Shown here piece after piece: positions 1-6,399 of a DNA stretch of 7,407 nucleotides. The DNA comes from Kineosporiaceae bacterium (lineage in GTDB: Bacteria; Actinomycetota; Actinomycetes; Actinomycetales; Angustibacteraceae). The stretch's first letter is position 1. The number at the start of each line of letters is the position of its first letter. The stretch spans positions 1-7,407 of the forward strand of contig DAIETC010000039.1 of the NCBI GenBank assembly GCA_027345905.1, given 5' to 3'. The notes under the pieces were generated by a model. The model worked only from the letters and a program-made list of their open reading frames with translations, searched no databases and was not told the DNA's origin. The position numbers and the translations under genes are program-made.

Positions 1-64
1 CGCCGTGATCGTGGCCGCCCAGCGGCTGCTCACCCCATGGGTGCGGGCCGGTGAGCTGCGGTGA
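1..64 (+). CDS. ABC transporter permease, 3' end only (compatible-solute importer)
   Basis: Only the last 20 codons are visible (frame from base 2, TGA stop at 62-64). They read AVIVAAQRLLTPWVRAGELR, a hydrophobic stretch followed by a short basic cytoplasmic tail. Many ProW/OpuCB-type permeases end this way, and the next gene's last membrane segment has a very similar VQRIV sequence at the same place. The stop overlaps the GTG start of the next permease in a GTGA junction (61-64), so the two are probably translationally coupled. The identification rests mainly on this junction and the neighbours, since no family-defining motif lies in the visible part. I infer that this is the partner permease of the same importer. 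The ATPase gene would be expected further upstream. Confidence 0.7.
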   Translation, partial: AVIVAAQRLLTPWVRAGELR

Positions 65-810
65 ACCTGCTCTCGAACGTGCTGCGGTTCCTCACCGACC
101 CCGCCAACTGGCAGGCCGGAGCGGCCGACTCCATCCCGGCACGCATCGGCGAGCACCTGGAGTACACCGCGTTGGCGCTGGCGATCGCAGCCGCCATCGC
201 CGTCCCGGTGGGGCTCTACATCGGCCACACGGGCAAGGGGGCCTTCCTCGCGATCAACCTCGGCAACGCCGGGCGTGCCCTGCCCACCCTCGGCCTGCTG
301 TCCCTCGCGGTCATCGTCGCCGGGATCGGCCTGCTGCCCGTGCTTCTGGCCCTCGTCGTGCTCGCGGTGCCCCCGATGCTCACCACGACCTACGCCGGCC
401 TGCGCTCGGTCGACCGCAGCACCGTAGACGCCGCGCGCGGCCAAGGGATGCGCGAAGGCCAGGTGCTGCTGCGCACCGAGGTGCCGATGGCGCTACCCAT
501 CTTGCTGTCCGGCGTACGCAACGCCACGCTCCAGGTGGTCGCCACCGCCACCGTCGCAGCGTACGTCGGGCTCGGCGGCCTCGGCCGGTTCCTGCTCGAC
601 GGCCTCGCCGTGCGCGACTACCCGCAGATGGCGGCCGGTGCCACGCTGGTCGCCGCCCTGGCCATCGTCCTGGACCTGCTGCTCGCAGGCGTGCAGCGGA
701 TCGTGGTCTCACCGGGAGTCTCGGGCCGGGCAGCGACTGTCGGTGCACCCAGGCAGGATGGGTCCCAGCCCGCCCCCGCCCCTGCCGTACCGACCATCCA
801 AAAGAGGTAG
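61..810 (+). CDS. ABC transporter permease, glycine betaine/choline/carnitine type (OpuC/ProW family)
   Basis: A 249-residue inner-membrane subunit that would form half of the translocation path for a quaternary-amine osmolyte. Hydrophobic segments lie at about residues 35-55, 76-108 (probably two spans), 152-178 and 190-212. The cytoplasmic EAA loop that docks on the ATPase is seen at about 122-146 (VDAARGQGM, then VPMALP), followed by the family-typical AYVGLGGLG at 167-175. The GTG start at 61 is chosen because it overlaps the preceding stop (GTGA) and gives the usual N-terminus for the family. After the last span, about 35 residues (215-249) are Ala/Pro/Gln-rich and look like a disordered cytoplasmic tail. 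It shares an operon with the permease fragment before it and the binding lipoprotein after it. The substrate within the betaine/choline/carnitine group cannot be told from the permease. Confidence 0.93.
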   Translation: MNLLSNVLRFLTDPANWQAGAADSIPARIGEHLEYTALALAIAAAIAVPVGLYIGHTGKGAFLAINLGNAGRALPTLGLLSLAVIVAGIGLLPVLLALVVLAVPPMLTTTYAGLRSVDRSTVDAARGQGMREGQVLLRTEVPMALPILLSGVRNATLQVVATATVAAYVGLGGLGRFLLDGLAVRDYPQMAAGATLVAALAIVLDLLLAGVQRIVVSPGVSGRAATVGAPRQDGSQPAPAPAVPTIQKR

Positions 811-838
811 CGCCATGACACGAGAGGTAGCGCCATGA
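803..838 (+). repeat. Exact 16-bp tandem duplication of ribosome-binding site plus start codon
   Basis: The sequence AGAGGTAGCGCCATGA occurs at 803-818 and again at 823-838, separated by CACG, giving a 20-bp period. Each copy holds a GAGG Shine-Dalgarno core (804-807 and 824-827), a TAG, and an ATG 7 nt beyond the core (815 and 835). The TAG in copy 1 (808-810) is the permease stop. The ATG in copy 2 (835) starts the lipoprotein gene. Removing one copy would leave a compact junction with the SD overlapping the permease stop and 4 nt between stop and start, so a recent local duplication is the simplest explanation. Confidence 0.9.
815..838 (+). CDS. Possible 7-codon minigene (MTREVAP) coupled to the lipoprotein start
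   Basis: The first copy of the duplicated start region opens a reading frame, ATG at 815 to TGA at 836-838, encoding MTREVAP. It has the same GAGG core and 7-nt spacing as the real lipoprotein start. Its TGA overlaps the lipoprotein ATG in an ATGA junction (835-838). It begins 4 nt after the permease stop, so ribosomes could pass from permease to minigene to lipoprotein. That it is translated is inference. The peptide itself probably has no function, and the frame may be a passive by-product of the duplication. Confidence 0.35.
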   Translation: MTREVAP

Positions 839-1767
839 GCTCGCATCCCGGCCGACGTCCCCTTCTGGTGAGTATGATCTGCGCGGCCGCCCTGGCCCTG
901 AGCGGGTGCGGAGGTGGCTCGGACCCGTTGGCGACGGGCACCGCCTCATACGGCTCGGGGGCCGGCGACACGATCACCGTGGGGTCCGCCAACTTTCCCG
1001 AGAGCGTGCTGCTGGCCCAGATGTACGCCGGCGCTCTGCAGGCCAAGGGAGTCAAGGTCAGCACCAAACTGAACATCGGCTCGCGTGAGACCTACATCCC
1101 AGCGCTGCAGGACGGGTCGATCGACCTGCTGCCCGAGTACAACGGGGCGCTGCTCAGTTACTTCGCCAAGAACCCCAAGGCACGCGACTCCCAGGGCGTG
1201 TACGACGAGCTGAAGGCTGTGCTGCCCAAGGGCCTGTCGCTGCTCGAGCAGTCCAGTGCACAGGACAAGGACACGCTGACCGTCACCAAGGCGACGGCCG
1301 CGAAGTACTCGTTGCGCTCCATCACCGATCTGGCCGGCAAGAGCCAGAACCTGACCATCGGCGCCGGCCCGGAGTTCAAGACTCGCCGCGCCGGCTTGGT
1401 CGGCCTCAAGGAGGTCTACGGGCTGACCTTCAAGCAGTTCGTCCCGCTGAACTCCGGGGGACCGCTCAACGTGGCGGCACTCAAGAACGGCAACGTCGAC
1501 ATCACCGATGTCTTCTCCACCGACTCGGCGATCCAGACCAACGGCTTCGTCGTCCTGCAGGACCCGAAGAACCTGTTCTTGGCGCAGAACGTCGTGCCGG
1601 TGATCCGCACGAGCAAGCTCACGCCGACGGTCACAGCCACACTGAACGCCGTGTCGGCGAAGTTGACCACCCCCGTGCTGAGCGCCGAGCTGAAGAAGGT
1701 GCAGGTCGACAAGCAGGACCCGGCCGCGGTGGCAAAGGCGTGGCTGAACGCCAACGGCCTCGGTTAG
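835..1767 (+). CDS. Glycine betaine/choline-type ABC importer substrate-binding lipoprotein (OpuAC/ProX-like family)
   Basis: A 310-residue extracytoplasmic binding protein that would capture a quaternary-amine osmolyte and deliver it to the permeases just upstream. The N-terminus is a lipoprotein signal: basic residues RR at 7-8, a hydrophobic stretch at 10-22, and the lipobox LSGC with the acylated cysteine at residue 25. A Gly/Ser/Thr-rich tether follows to about residue 45. The mature domain opens with ITVGSANFPES (47-57) and has GSRETYIPAL (82-91), DLLPEYNG (97-104) and GNVDITDVFSTD (219-230), the usual landmarks of this family. Tyr102 in PEYNG is a candidate aromatic ligand for the cationic headgroup. 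Length is normal and no key segment is missing. The ATG at 835 has a GAGG core 7 nt upstream. The exact substrate is not resolved. The gene ends in a short tandem repeat containing extra in-frame stops. Confidence 0.93.
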   Translation: MSSHPGRRPLLVSMICAAALALSGCGGGSDPLATGTASYGSGAGDTITVGSANFPESVLLAQMYAGALQAKGVKVSTKLNIGSRETYIPALQDGSIDLLPEYNGALLSYFAKNPKARDSQGVYDELKAVLPKGLSLLEQSSAQDKDTLTVTKATAAKYSLRSITDLAGKSQNLTIGAGPEFKTRRAGLVGLKEVYGLTFKQFVPLNSGGPLNVAALKNGNVDITDVFSTDSAIQTNGFVVLQDPKNLFLAQNVVPVIRTSKLTPTVTATLNAVSAKLTTPVLSAELKKVQVDKQDPAAVAKAWLNANGLG

Positions 1768-1797
1768 CCCGGTTAGCCCGGTTAGCCCGGTTAGCCG
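1762..1797. repeat. 9-bp tandem repeat (GGTTAGCCC) at the lipoprotein gene's stop codon
   Basis: Three perfect units (1762-1770, 1771-1779, 1780-1788) are followed by a fourth matching 8 of 9 bases (1789-1797). The array starts inside the last sense codon plus stop of the lipoprotein gene. Because 9 is a multiple of 3, each unit carries a TAG in the same frame, at 1765-1767, 1774-1776, 1783-1785 and 1792-1794. It fills most of the 46-bp gap to the convergent oxidoreductase gene. Slipped-strand expansion is the likely origin. Confidence 0.9.
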
Positions 1798-1812
1798 GCG
1801 GATCGCCACCGG
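1795..1812 (-). terminator. Candidate hairpin just past the oxidoreductase stop, no U-tract
   Basis: On the - strand RNA, arms of 7 nt (1806-1812 and 1795-1801) pair completely if one G-U wobble is allowed, around a 4-nt loop (1802-1805). The hairpin begins directly after the oxidoreductase stop codon. On the + strand the same position is a C-A mismatch, so the fold favours the - strand transcript. There is no run of U after it. Actinobacterial terminators often lack one, but this leaves the call uncertain. Confidence 0.35.
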
Positions 1813-1813
1813 G

Positions 1814-2740
1814 TCAGGGCACGCTGATCGCGACCTTTCCGCGCACGTGGCCATCCTGGACCATGCGCTGGGCGTCAGCGGCCCGTTCCAGCGCGAAGGC
1901 CTGCGCCAGCTCGATCCGCAGACCACCGGAGTCGACCATCGCCGCCAGCTCGCTCAGCCCGACCGGGTCTGGCTGCACGAAGACGTACTGACCGCCCATC
2001 GCACGCACGGTGGCGGCGTCGATGATCGAGACGATCCGCTCAGCGTCCTTCGCCAGCCGCGGACTGCTCGCGAGCGCCTCCCCACCGACGAAGTCCAGGA
2101 CGACGTCGGCGCCCTCTGGCGCCAGGGCACCGACCCGCTCGGCCAGCCCCTCGCCGTACGTCACGGGCTCGGCCCCGAGGCTGCGCAGGTAGTCGTGGTT
2201 CGCCTCGCTCGACGTGCCGATGACCCGGGCCCCGCGGGCGCGCGCGATCTGGACGGCGAACGAGCCCACTCCCCCGGACGCAGCGTGCACGAGCACGGTG
2301 TCGCCGCCGCGAACACCGGCGCGCTCGATCGACTGCAGCGCGGTCAGCCCCGCGAGCGGAAGCGCCGCCGCCTGCTCGAACGAGACGGACGCCGGCTTGC
2401 GGGCCAGGTGTCGAGGGTGGGCGGTCACCAGCTCGGCGTACGTGCCGTGCTCGATCGAGTCCTTGCGCACGTAGCCGATCACCTCTTCGCCTACGGCGTA
2501 CGTCGTGACGGCCGGGCCGACCGCCTCGACCACCCCGGCGACGTCCCAGCCGGCGATGATCGGCAGGTGCGCGGGGAAGGCGCCCTGCAGGCGGCCCTCG
2601 CGGATCTTGAAGTCGACCGGGTTGACGCTCGCCGCGCGCACGCGGACGACGACCCCGTCCGGGCCGGGGCCGGGGTCGGGCTGATCGGTCAGTTCGAGGA
2701 CGTCGGCGCTGCCGTACGACGCAAAGGTGATGGCTCTCAT
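1814..2740 (-). CDS. NAD(P)H-dependent medium-chain oxidoreductase, zinc-independent quinone reductase type
   Basis: A 308-residue cytoplasmic member of the medium-chain dehydrogenase/reductase superfamily. It has an N-terminal GroES-like domain (about 1-120) with the signature RAASVNPVDFKIREG (35-49), which marks the quinone oxidoreductase branch: the catalytic Cys and structural four-Cys zinc loop of alcohol dehydrogenases are absent. IIAGWDVAGVVEAVG (61-75) is the usual core strand-turn. The Rossmann domain holds the cofactor motif AASGGVGSFAVQIA (153-166) and the 3' part of the fold, ADVVLDFVGG (211-220). Likely chemistry is NAD(P)H-dependent reduction of a quinone or an enone/aldehyde C=C bond; the real substrate is unknown. 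The ATG at 2738-2740 gives the family's standard N-terminus (MRAITFASYG). No good Shine-Dalgarno precedes it, so leaderless or weak initiation is possible. It stands alone, convergent with the importer operon and divergent from pyruvate carboxylase. Confidence 0.92.
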   Translation of the reverse strand: MRAITFASYGSADVLELTDQPDPGPGPDGVVVRVRAASVNPVDFKIREGRLQGAFPAHLPIIAGWDVAGVVEAVGPAVTTYAVGEEVIGYVRKDSIEHGTYAELVTAHPRHLARKPASVSFEQAAALPLAGLTALQSIERAGVRGGDTVLVHAASGGVGSFAVQIARARGARVIGTSSEANHDYLRSLGAEPVTYGEGLAERVGALAPEGADVVLDFVGGEALASSPRLAKDAERIVSIIDAATVRAMGGQYVFVQPDPVGLSELAAMVDSGGLRIELAQAFALERAADAQRMVQDGHVRGKVAISVP

Positions 2741-2865
2741 GGCGCCCACAACAACGCCGAGCGCTCCGCGCTTCCAACCGCCCGGCAGTGGCCTCGGGCG
2801 GCCTCGGTATCCTCGCGGCAGCCCGACCGGCAACGCCGCCCCGCCCCATGCACAGGAGGTTGCCG
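2741..2865. promoter_or_regulatory. Divergent promoter region between the oxidoreductase and pyruvate carboxylase genes
   Basis: These 125 bp must hold the start signals for both divergent genes. For pyruvate carboxylase, TATCCT at 2808-2813 fits the TANNNT -10 pattern common in actinobacteria and would start RNA about 45 nt before the ATG. No convincing -35 lies 16-18 bp before it. GGCCTCGG occurs at 2790-2797 and 2800-2807, a 10-bp (one helical turn) direct repeat immediately upstream of and touching the -10, which would suit an operator. I see no clear -10 for the - strand gene. Only the location is secure; the individual boxes are tentative. Confidence 0.45.
2854..2860 (+). promoter_or_regulatory. 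Strong Shine-Dalgarno that sets the pyruvate carboxylase start
   Basis: AGGAGGT lies 5 nt before the ATG at 2866, nearly perfect complementarity to the 16S 3' end. Two other in-frame starts exist upstream (ATG 2848, GTG 2788), but the first would put this site inside its own codons and the second would add residues foreign to the family. The site therefore decides for 2866. Confidence 0.85.
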
Positions 2866-5800
2866 ATGTTCCGCAAGGTGCTGGTCGCCAACCGCGGCGA
2901 GATCGCCGTGCGTGCGTTCCGCGCCGCGACCGAGCTCGGCATGGCGACCGTCGCGGTGTTCGCCAGCGAGGACCGGCGCAGCGAGCACCGCAGCAAGGCC
3001 GACGAGGCCTACCAGATCGGCGAGCCGGGGCATCCGGTGCGCGCCTACCTCGACACCGCCGAGATCGTCCGGGTGGCCCGCGAGGCGGCCGCCGACGCCG
3101 TGTACCCGGGCTACGGGTTCCTCAGCGAGAACCCGGCCCTGGCCCAGGCGTGCGCCGCTGCCGGTTTGGCGTTCGTGGGACCGCCGGCCGGCGTGCTGCA
3201 CCTGACCGGCAACAAGGCGCGGGCTATCATGGCCGCGCGCGACGCCGGCCTGCCCGTTCTGGCCAACGCCGCCCCGAGCACCGACGTCGACGAGCTGCTC
3301 ACGGCCGCGGACGACGTGGGCTTCCCGTTGTTCGTCAAGGCCGTGGCGGGCGGCGGCGGGCGCGGCATGCGTCGGGTCGAGGACGCAGCAGACCTGCGCG
3401 AGGCGATCGAGGCGGCGATGCGCGAGGCGCACAGCGCCTTCGGGGATGCCACGGTCTTCTTGGAGAAGGCGGTCGTGTCGCCGCGGCACATCGAGGTGCA
3501 GATCCTGGCCGACGCCGCGGGCGGCGTGGTGCACCTGTTCGAGCGGGACTGCTCCGTGCAGCGCCGCCACCAGAAGGTCGTCGAGATCGCCCCCGCACCC
3601 GGCCTGGACTCGGCCGTGCGTGCGGCGATGTGCGCGCACGCCGTCGCCTTCGCACGGTACATCGGCTACGTCAACGCTGGCACGGTCGAGTTCCTGCTCG
3701 GGGCCGACGGCTCGTACGTCTTCATCGAGATGAACCCCCGCATCCAGGTCGAGCACACCGTGACCGAGGAGGTCACCGACATCGACCTGGTGCAGGCCCA
3801 GCTGCGGATCGCCGGGGGCGAGACCCTGGAGGACCTCGGGCTGCGTCAGGACGCCATCCGGGTCAACGGCACGGCGTTGCAGTGTCGCATCACCACCGAG
3901 GACCCCAGCAACGGCTTTCGCCCCGATACGGGCACCATCACCACCTACCGCTCCGCCGGTGGCGCGGGCGTGCGCCTGGACGGTGGCACCGTGTTCGTCG
4001 GGGCGCAGATCGGCGCGCACTTCGACTCGATGCTCGTCAAGCTCACCTGTCGCGGGCGGGACTTCTCCACCGCCGTACGCCGGTCCCGCCGCGCGCTTGC
4101 CGAGTTCCGGATCCGCGGCGTGGCAACGAACATCGCCTTCCTGCAGTCGCTGCTGGACCAGCCGGACTTCGTCGCCGGGCGCCTGTCCACCGCATTCATC
4201 GACGAGCGGCCCCAATTGTTGGCCGCCCGCCCCGCCGCGGACCGCGGCACCAAGCTGCTCACCTACCTGGCGCATGTGACGGTCAACCAGCCGAACGGGC
4301 CCTCACGGGGGCTGGCCGACCCGGCGTCCAAGCTGCCGGCGAGCGCCCATACGGCGCCACTACCCCCCGGCAGCCGTGACCTGCTGGTGCGCCTGGGCCC
4401 GGAGCGGTTCGCCGCAGCGTTGCGCGAGCAGAGCGCCGTCGCTGTCACCGACACCACGTTTCGCGACGCGCACCAGTCGCTGCTCGCCACCCGGGTGCGG
4501 ACCCGCGACCTGGTGGCCGCAGCTGGGCCGGTTGCTCGGCTGACCCCGCAGCTGTGGAGTGTCGAGGCGTGGGGCGGGGCGACGTACGACGTGGCGCTGC
4601 GCTTCTTGTCCGAGAGCCCGTGGGAGCGGCTGGGCGCCCTGCGCGAGGCGATGCCGAACCTGTGCCTGCAGATGTTGCTGCGCGGACGCAACACCGTGGG
4701 CTACACGCCGTACCCGACCAAGGTCACCGACGCGTTCGTCCAGGAGGCCACGCGCACGGGCGTCGACGTCTTTCGGATCTTCGACGCGCTGAACGACGTC
4801 GAGCAGATGCGGCCCGCCATCGCGGCGGTGCGGGCCACCGGCACCGCGGTGGCCGAGGTGTCGCTGTGCTACACCGGTGACCTCAGCGATCCGAACGAGC
4901 GGCTGTACACGCTGGACTACTACCTCGACCTGGCCGAGCGCAGCGTCCAGGCTGGGGCGCACGTGCTGGCGATCAAGGACATGGCGGGTCTGCTGCGAGC
5001 GCCGGCGGCTCGCACCCTGGTGGGCGCGCTACGGGAACGGTTCGACGTGCCGGTGCACCTACACACGCACGACACGCCCGGGGGGCAGCTCGCCACCCTG
5101 CTGGCGGCGATCGAGGCGGGTGTGGACGCCGTGGACGTTGCTAGCGCCGCGATGGCGGGCACCACCAGCCAACCCTCGATGTCGGCCCTGGTCGCCGCAA
5201 CGGACTTCACCGACCGGGCCACCGGGCTCGACCTGCGGGCGGTGTGCGACCTGGAGCCGTACTGGGAGGCGGTCCGGCGGCTCTACGCGCCGTTCGAGTC
5301 CGGCCTTCCGGCGCCCACCGGCCGGGTGTACGACCACGAGATTCCTGGCGGTCAGCTGTCGAACCTGCGTCAGCAGGCGATCGCGCTGGGCCTGGGTGAG
5401 AAGTTCGAGGCGATCGAGGACATGTACGCCGCCGCGAACCGCATCCTCGGCAACATCGTCAAGGTCACCCCGAGCAGCAAGGTCGTCGGTGACCTGGCGC
5501 TGGCCCTGGTCGGCCGCGGCGCCGACCCGGCACGGTTCGAGGCCGACCCAGGGGCGTACGACGTGCCCGAGTCCGTGCTCGGGTTCCTGCGCGGCGAGCT
5601 CGGAGTTCCGCCCGGTGGATGGCCAGAACCCTTTCGCAGCAAGGCTTTGGCCGGCCGGGACAGTTCACGACCGCAGATCAGCGAGCTCAGCGACGACGAC
5701 GTGCGGGCGCTCGCGACGCAGCCGCGCGAGACCCTTGACCGGCTGCTGTTCCCGGGGCCGGCGAAGGACTACCGCGCCTGCCTGGATACCTATAGCGACA

Positions 5801-6267
5801 TCTCGGTGCTGCCCACCGACCAGTTCCTGCACGGGCTCTCCTCCCGCCAGGAGGTCGAGGTCGAGATCGAGGCGGGCAAGCGCCTGCTGATGGGCATCCA
5901 GTCGATCAGCGAGGTGGATGAGCGCGGCTACCGCACGGTCATGTGCACGCTCAACGGCCAGCTGCGCCCGGTGCAGATTCGCGACCAGAGCGTCGAGGTG
6001 GACGTCCGTGAGACCGAGAAGGCGGACCCCAGCAAGCCCGGGCAGGTGGCCGCGCCGTTCGCCGGGGTGGTCTCCCTGGCGGTCCAGGTGGGGGCCGAAG
6101 TGAGCGCCGGCGCGAGTGTCGCGACGATCGAGGCCATGAAGATGGAGGCGGCGATCACCACTCCCGTGGCCGGCACCGTCGAACGACTGGCGATCGGTGC
6201 CCAGCAGCAAGTCGAGGGTGGTGACCTGCTCGTCGTCGTCCACCCCTCCCCCGCCGCCGCGACGTGA
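2866..6267 (+). CDS. pyc: Pyruvate carboxylase (single-chain, biotin-dependent)
   Basis: A 1133-residue cytoplasmic enzyme that makes oxaloacetate from pyruvate, bicarbonate and ATP, refilling the TCA cycle. Biotin carboxylase domain at about 1-450: VLVANRGEIAVRA (5-17), ATP lysines K117 and K158, the glycine-rich loop GGGGRGM (162-168), RDCSVQRRHQKVVE (227-240), and the catalytic EMNPRIQVEHTVTE (288-301). A linker/allosteric region runs about 450-525. Carboxyltransferase domain from about 526: TDTTFRDAHQSLLATR (528-543) with metal ligand D534, the lysine expected to be carbamylated in AIKDMAG (K704), and metal histidines in HTHD (H733, H735). A conserved PYC/OADA C-terminal region follows. 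The biotinyl domain is at about 1058-1126, with the biotin lysine in EAMKMEA at K1092 (codon 6139-6141). All key residues I could check are present and length matches actinobacterial enzymes. The start at 2866 has a strong Shine-Dalgarno. It appears monocistronic. Confidence 0.97.
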   Translation: MFRKVLVANRGEIAVRAFRAATELGMATVAVFASEDRRSEHRSKADEAYQIGEPGHPVRAYLDTAEIVRVAREAAADAVYPGYGFLSENPALAQACAAAGLAFVGPPAGVLHLTGNKARAIMAARDAGLPVLANAAPSTDVDELLTAADDVGFPLFVKAVAGGGGRGMRRVEDAADLREAIEAAMREAHSAFGDATVFLEKAVVSPRHIEVQILADAAGGVVHLFERDCSVQRRHQKVVEIAPAPGLDSAVRAAMCAHAVAFARYIGYVNAGTVEFLLGADGSYVFIEMNPRIQVEHTVTEEVTDIDLVQAQLRIAGGETLEDLGLRQDAIRVNGTALQCRITTEDPSNGFRPDTGTITTYRSAGGAGVRLDGGTVFVGAQIGAHFDSMLVKLTCRGRDFSTAVRRSRRALAEFRIRGVATNIAFLQSLLDQPDFVAGRLSTAFIDERPQLLAARPAADRGTKLLTYLAHVTVNQPNGPSRGLADPASKLPASAHTAPLPPGSRDLLVRLGPERFAAALREQSAVAVTDTTFRDAHQSLLATRVRTRDLVAAAGPVARLTPQLWSVEAWGGATYDVALRFLSESPWERLGALREAMPNLCLQMLLRGRNTVGYTPYPTKVTDAFVQEATRTGVDVFRIFDALNDVEQMRPAIAAVRATGTAVAEVSLCYTGDLSDPNERLYTLDYYLDLAERSVQAGAHVLAIKDMAGLLRAPAARTLVGALRERFDVPVHLHTHDTPGGQLATLLAAIEAGVDAVDVASAAMAGTTSQPSMSALVAATDFTDRATGLDLRAVCDLEPYWEAVRRLYAPFESGLPAPTGRVYDHEIPGGQLSNLRQQAIALGLGEKFEAIEDMYAAANRILGNIVKVTPSSKVVGDLALALVGRGADPARFEADPGAYDVPESVLGFLRGELGVPPGGWPEPFRSKALAGRDSSRPQISELSDDDVRALATQPRETLDRLLFPGPAKDYRACLDTYSDISVLPTDQFLHGLSSRQEVEVEIEAGKRLLMGIQSISEVDERGYRTVMCTLNGQLRPVQIRDQSVEVDVRETEKADPSKPGQVAAPFAGVVSLAVQVGAEVSAGASVATIEAMKMEAAITTPVAGTVERLAIGAQQQVEGGDLLVVVHPSPAAAT

Positions 6268-6273
6268 TCACGT
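6262..6273. promoter_or_regulatory. 12-bp perfect palindrome across the pyruvate carboxylase stop codon
   Basis: ACGTGATCACGT is its own reverse complement and includes the TGA stop at 6265-6267. Its centre resembles the half-sites of dimeric regulators (GTGA/TCAC), but there is no spacer between the halves as CRP-type sites have, and no gene starts nearby for it to control. It could be a binding site, a cruciform-forming end or chance. Confidence 0.3.
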
Positions 6274-6358
6274 AACGCACGCGGCGGCTCGCTTTGTGAC
6301 CTCGGCGACGCGTCCCAAAGACCCACGTCCGCCGCGCAAGTTGGCCCGTCATTCGCAG

Positions 6359-6371
6359 CCCGGGCGCCGGG
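6359..6371. terminator. Short GC hairpin in the pyruvate carboxylase-smpB convergent gap
   Basis: CCCGG (6359-6363) and CCGGG (6367-6371) pair around a GCG loop, about 90 nt after the pyruvate carboxylase stop and about 90 nt after the smpB stop in the other direction. A G-U wobble (6358/6372) extends it on the + strand. There is no U-tract on either side. A longer-range 8-bp inverted repeat (6280-6287 with 6329-6336, 41-nt loop) lies nearer pyruvate carboxylase. Either could help end transcription, but both are weak calls in DNA this GC-rich. Apart from these and the 13-bp repeat array, the 196-bp gap 6268-6463 shows no gene. Confidence 0.25.
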
Positions 6372-6399
6372 TGGCGGCCTCAGCGCTCGGGCCAGGACG

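Noticed and set aside
51..818. A 255-codon + strand frame overlapping the second permease
   Set aside because: Its product is Arg/Pro/Ala-rich with no recognisable fold, and the overlapping frame at 61-810 encodes a clear permease. It is a GC-rich shadow frame.
946..1926. A 326-codon - strand frame opposite the binding lipoprotein
   Set aside because: It runs antisense to a well-supported gene, crosses into the oxidoreductase and has no motifs. This is typical of antisense frames in high-GC genes.
2788..2865. An N-terminally extended pyruvate carboxylase starting at GTG 2788 or ATG 2848
   Set aside because: The added residues are unlike the family's N-terminus. The strong Shine-Dalgarno at 2854-2860 is correctly spaced for ATG 2866.
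1847..3205. A 452-codon + strand frame across the oxidoreductase and the start of pyruvate carboxylase
   Set aside because: It spans two real genes and the promoter region between them, and the composition is dominated by Arg, Gly and Ala. No domain is visible.
2737..4275. A 512-codon - strand frame antisense to pyruvate carboxylase
   Set aside because: The opposite frame encodes an intact biotin carboxylase domain with all key residues. The antisense product shows no recognisable motif.
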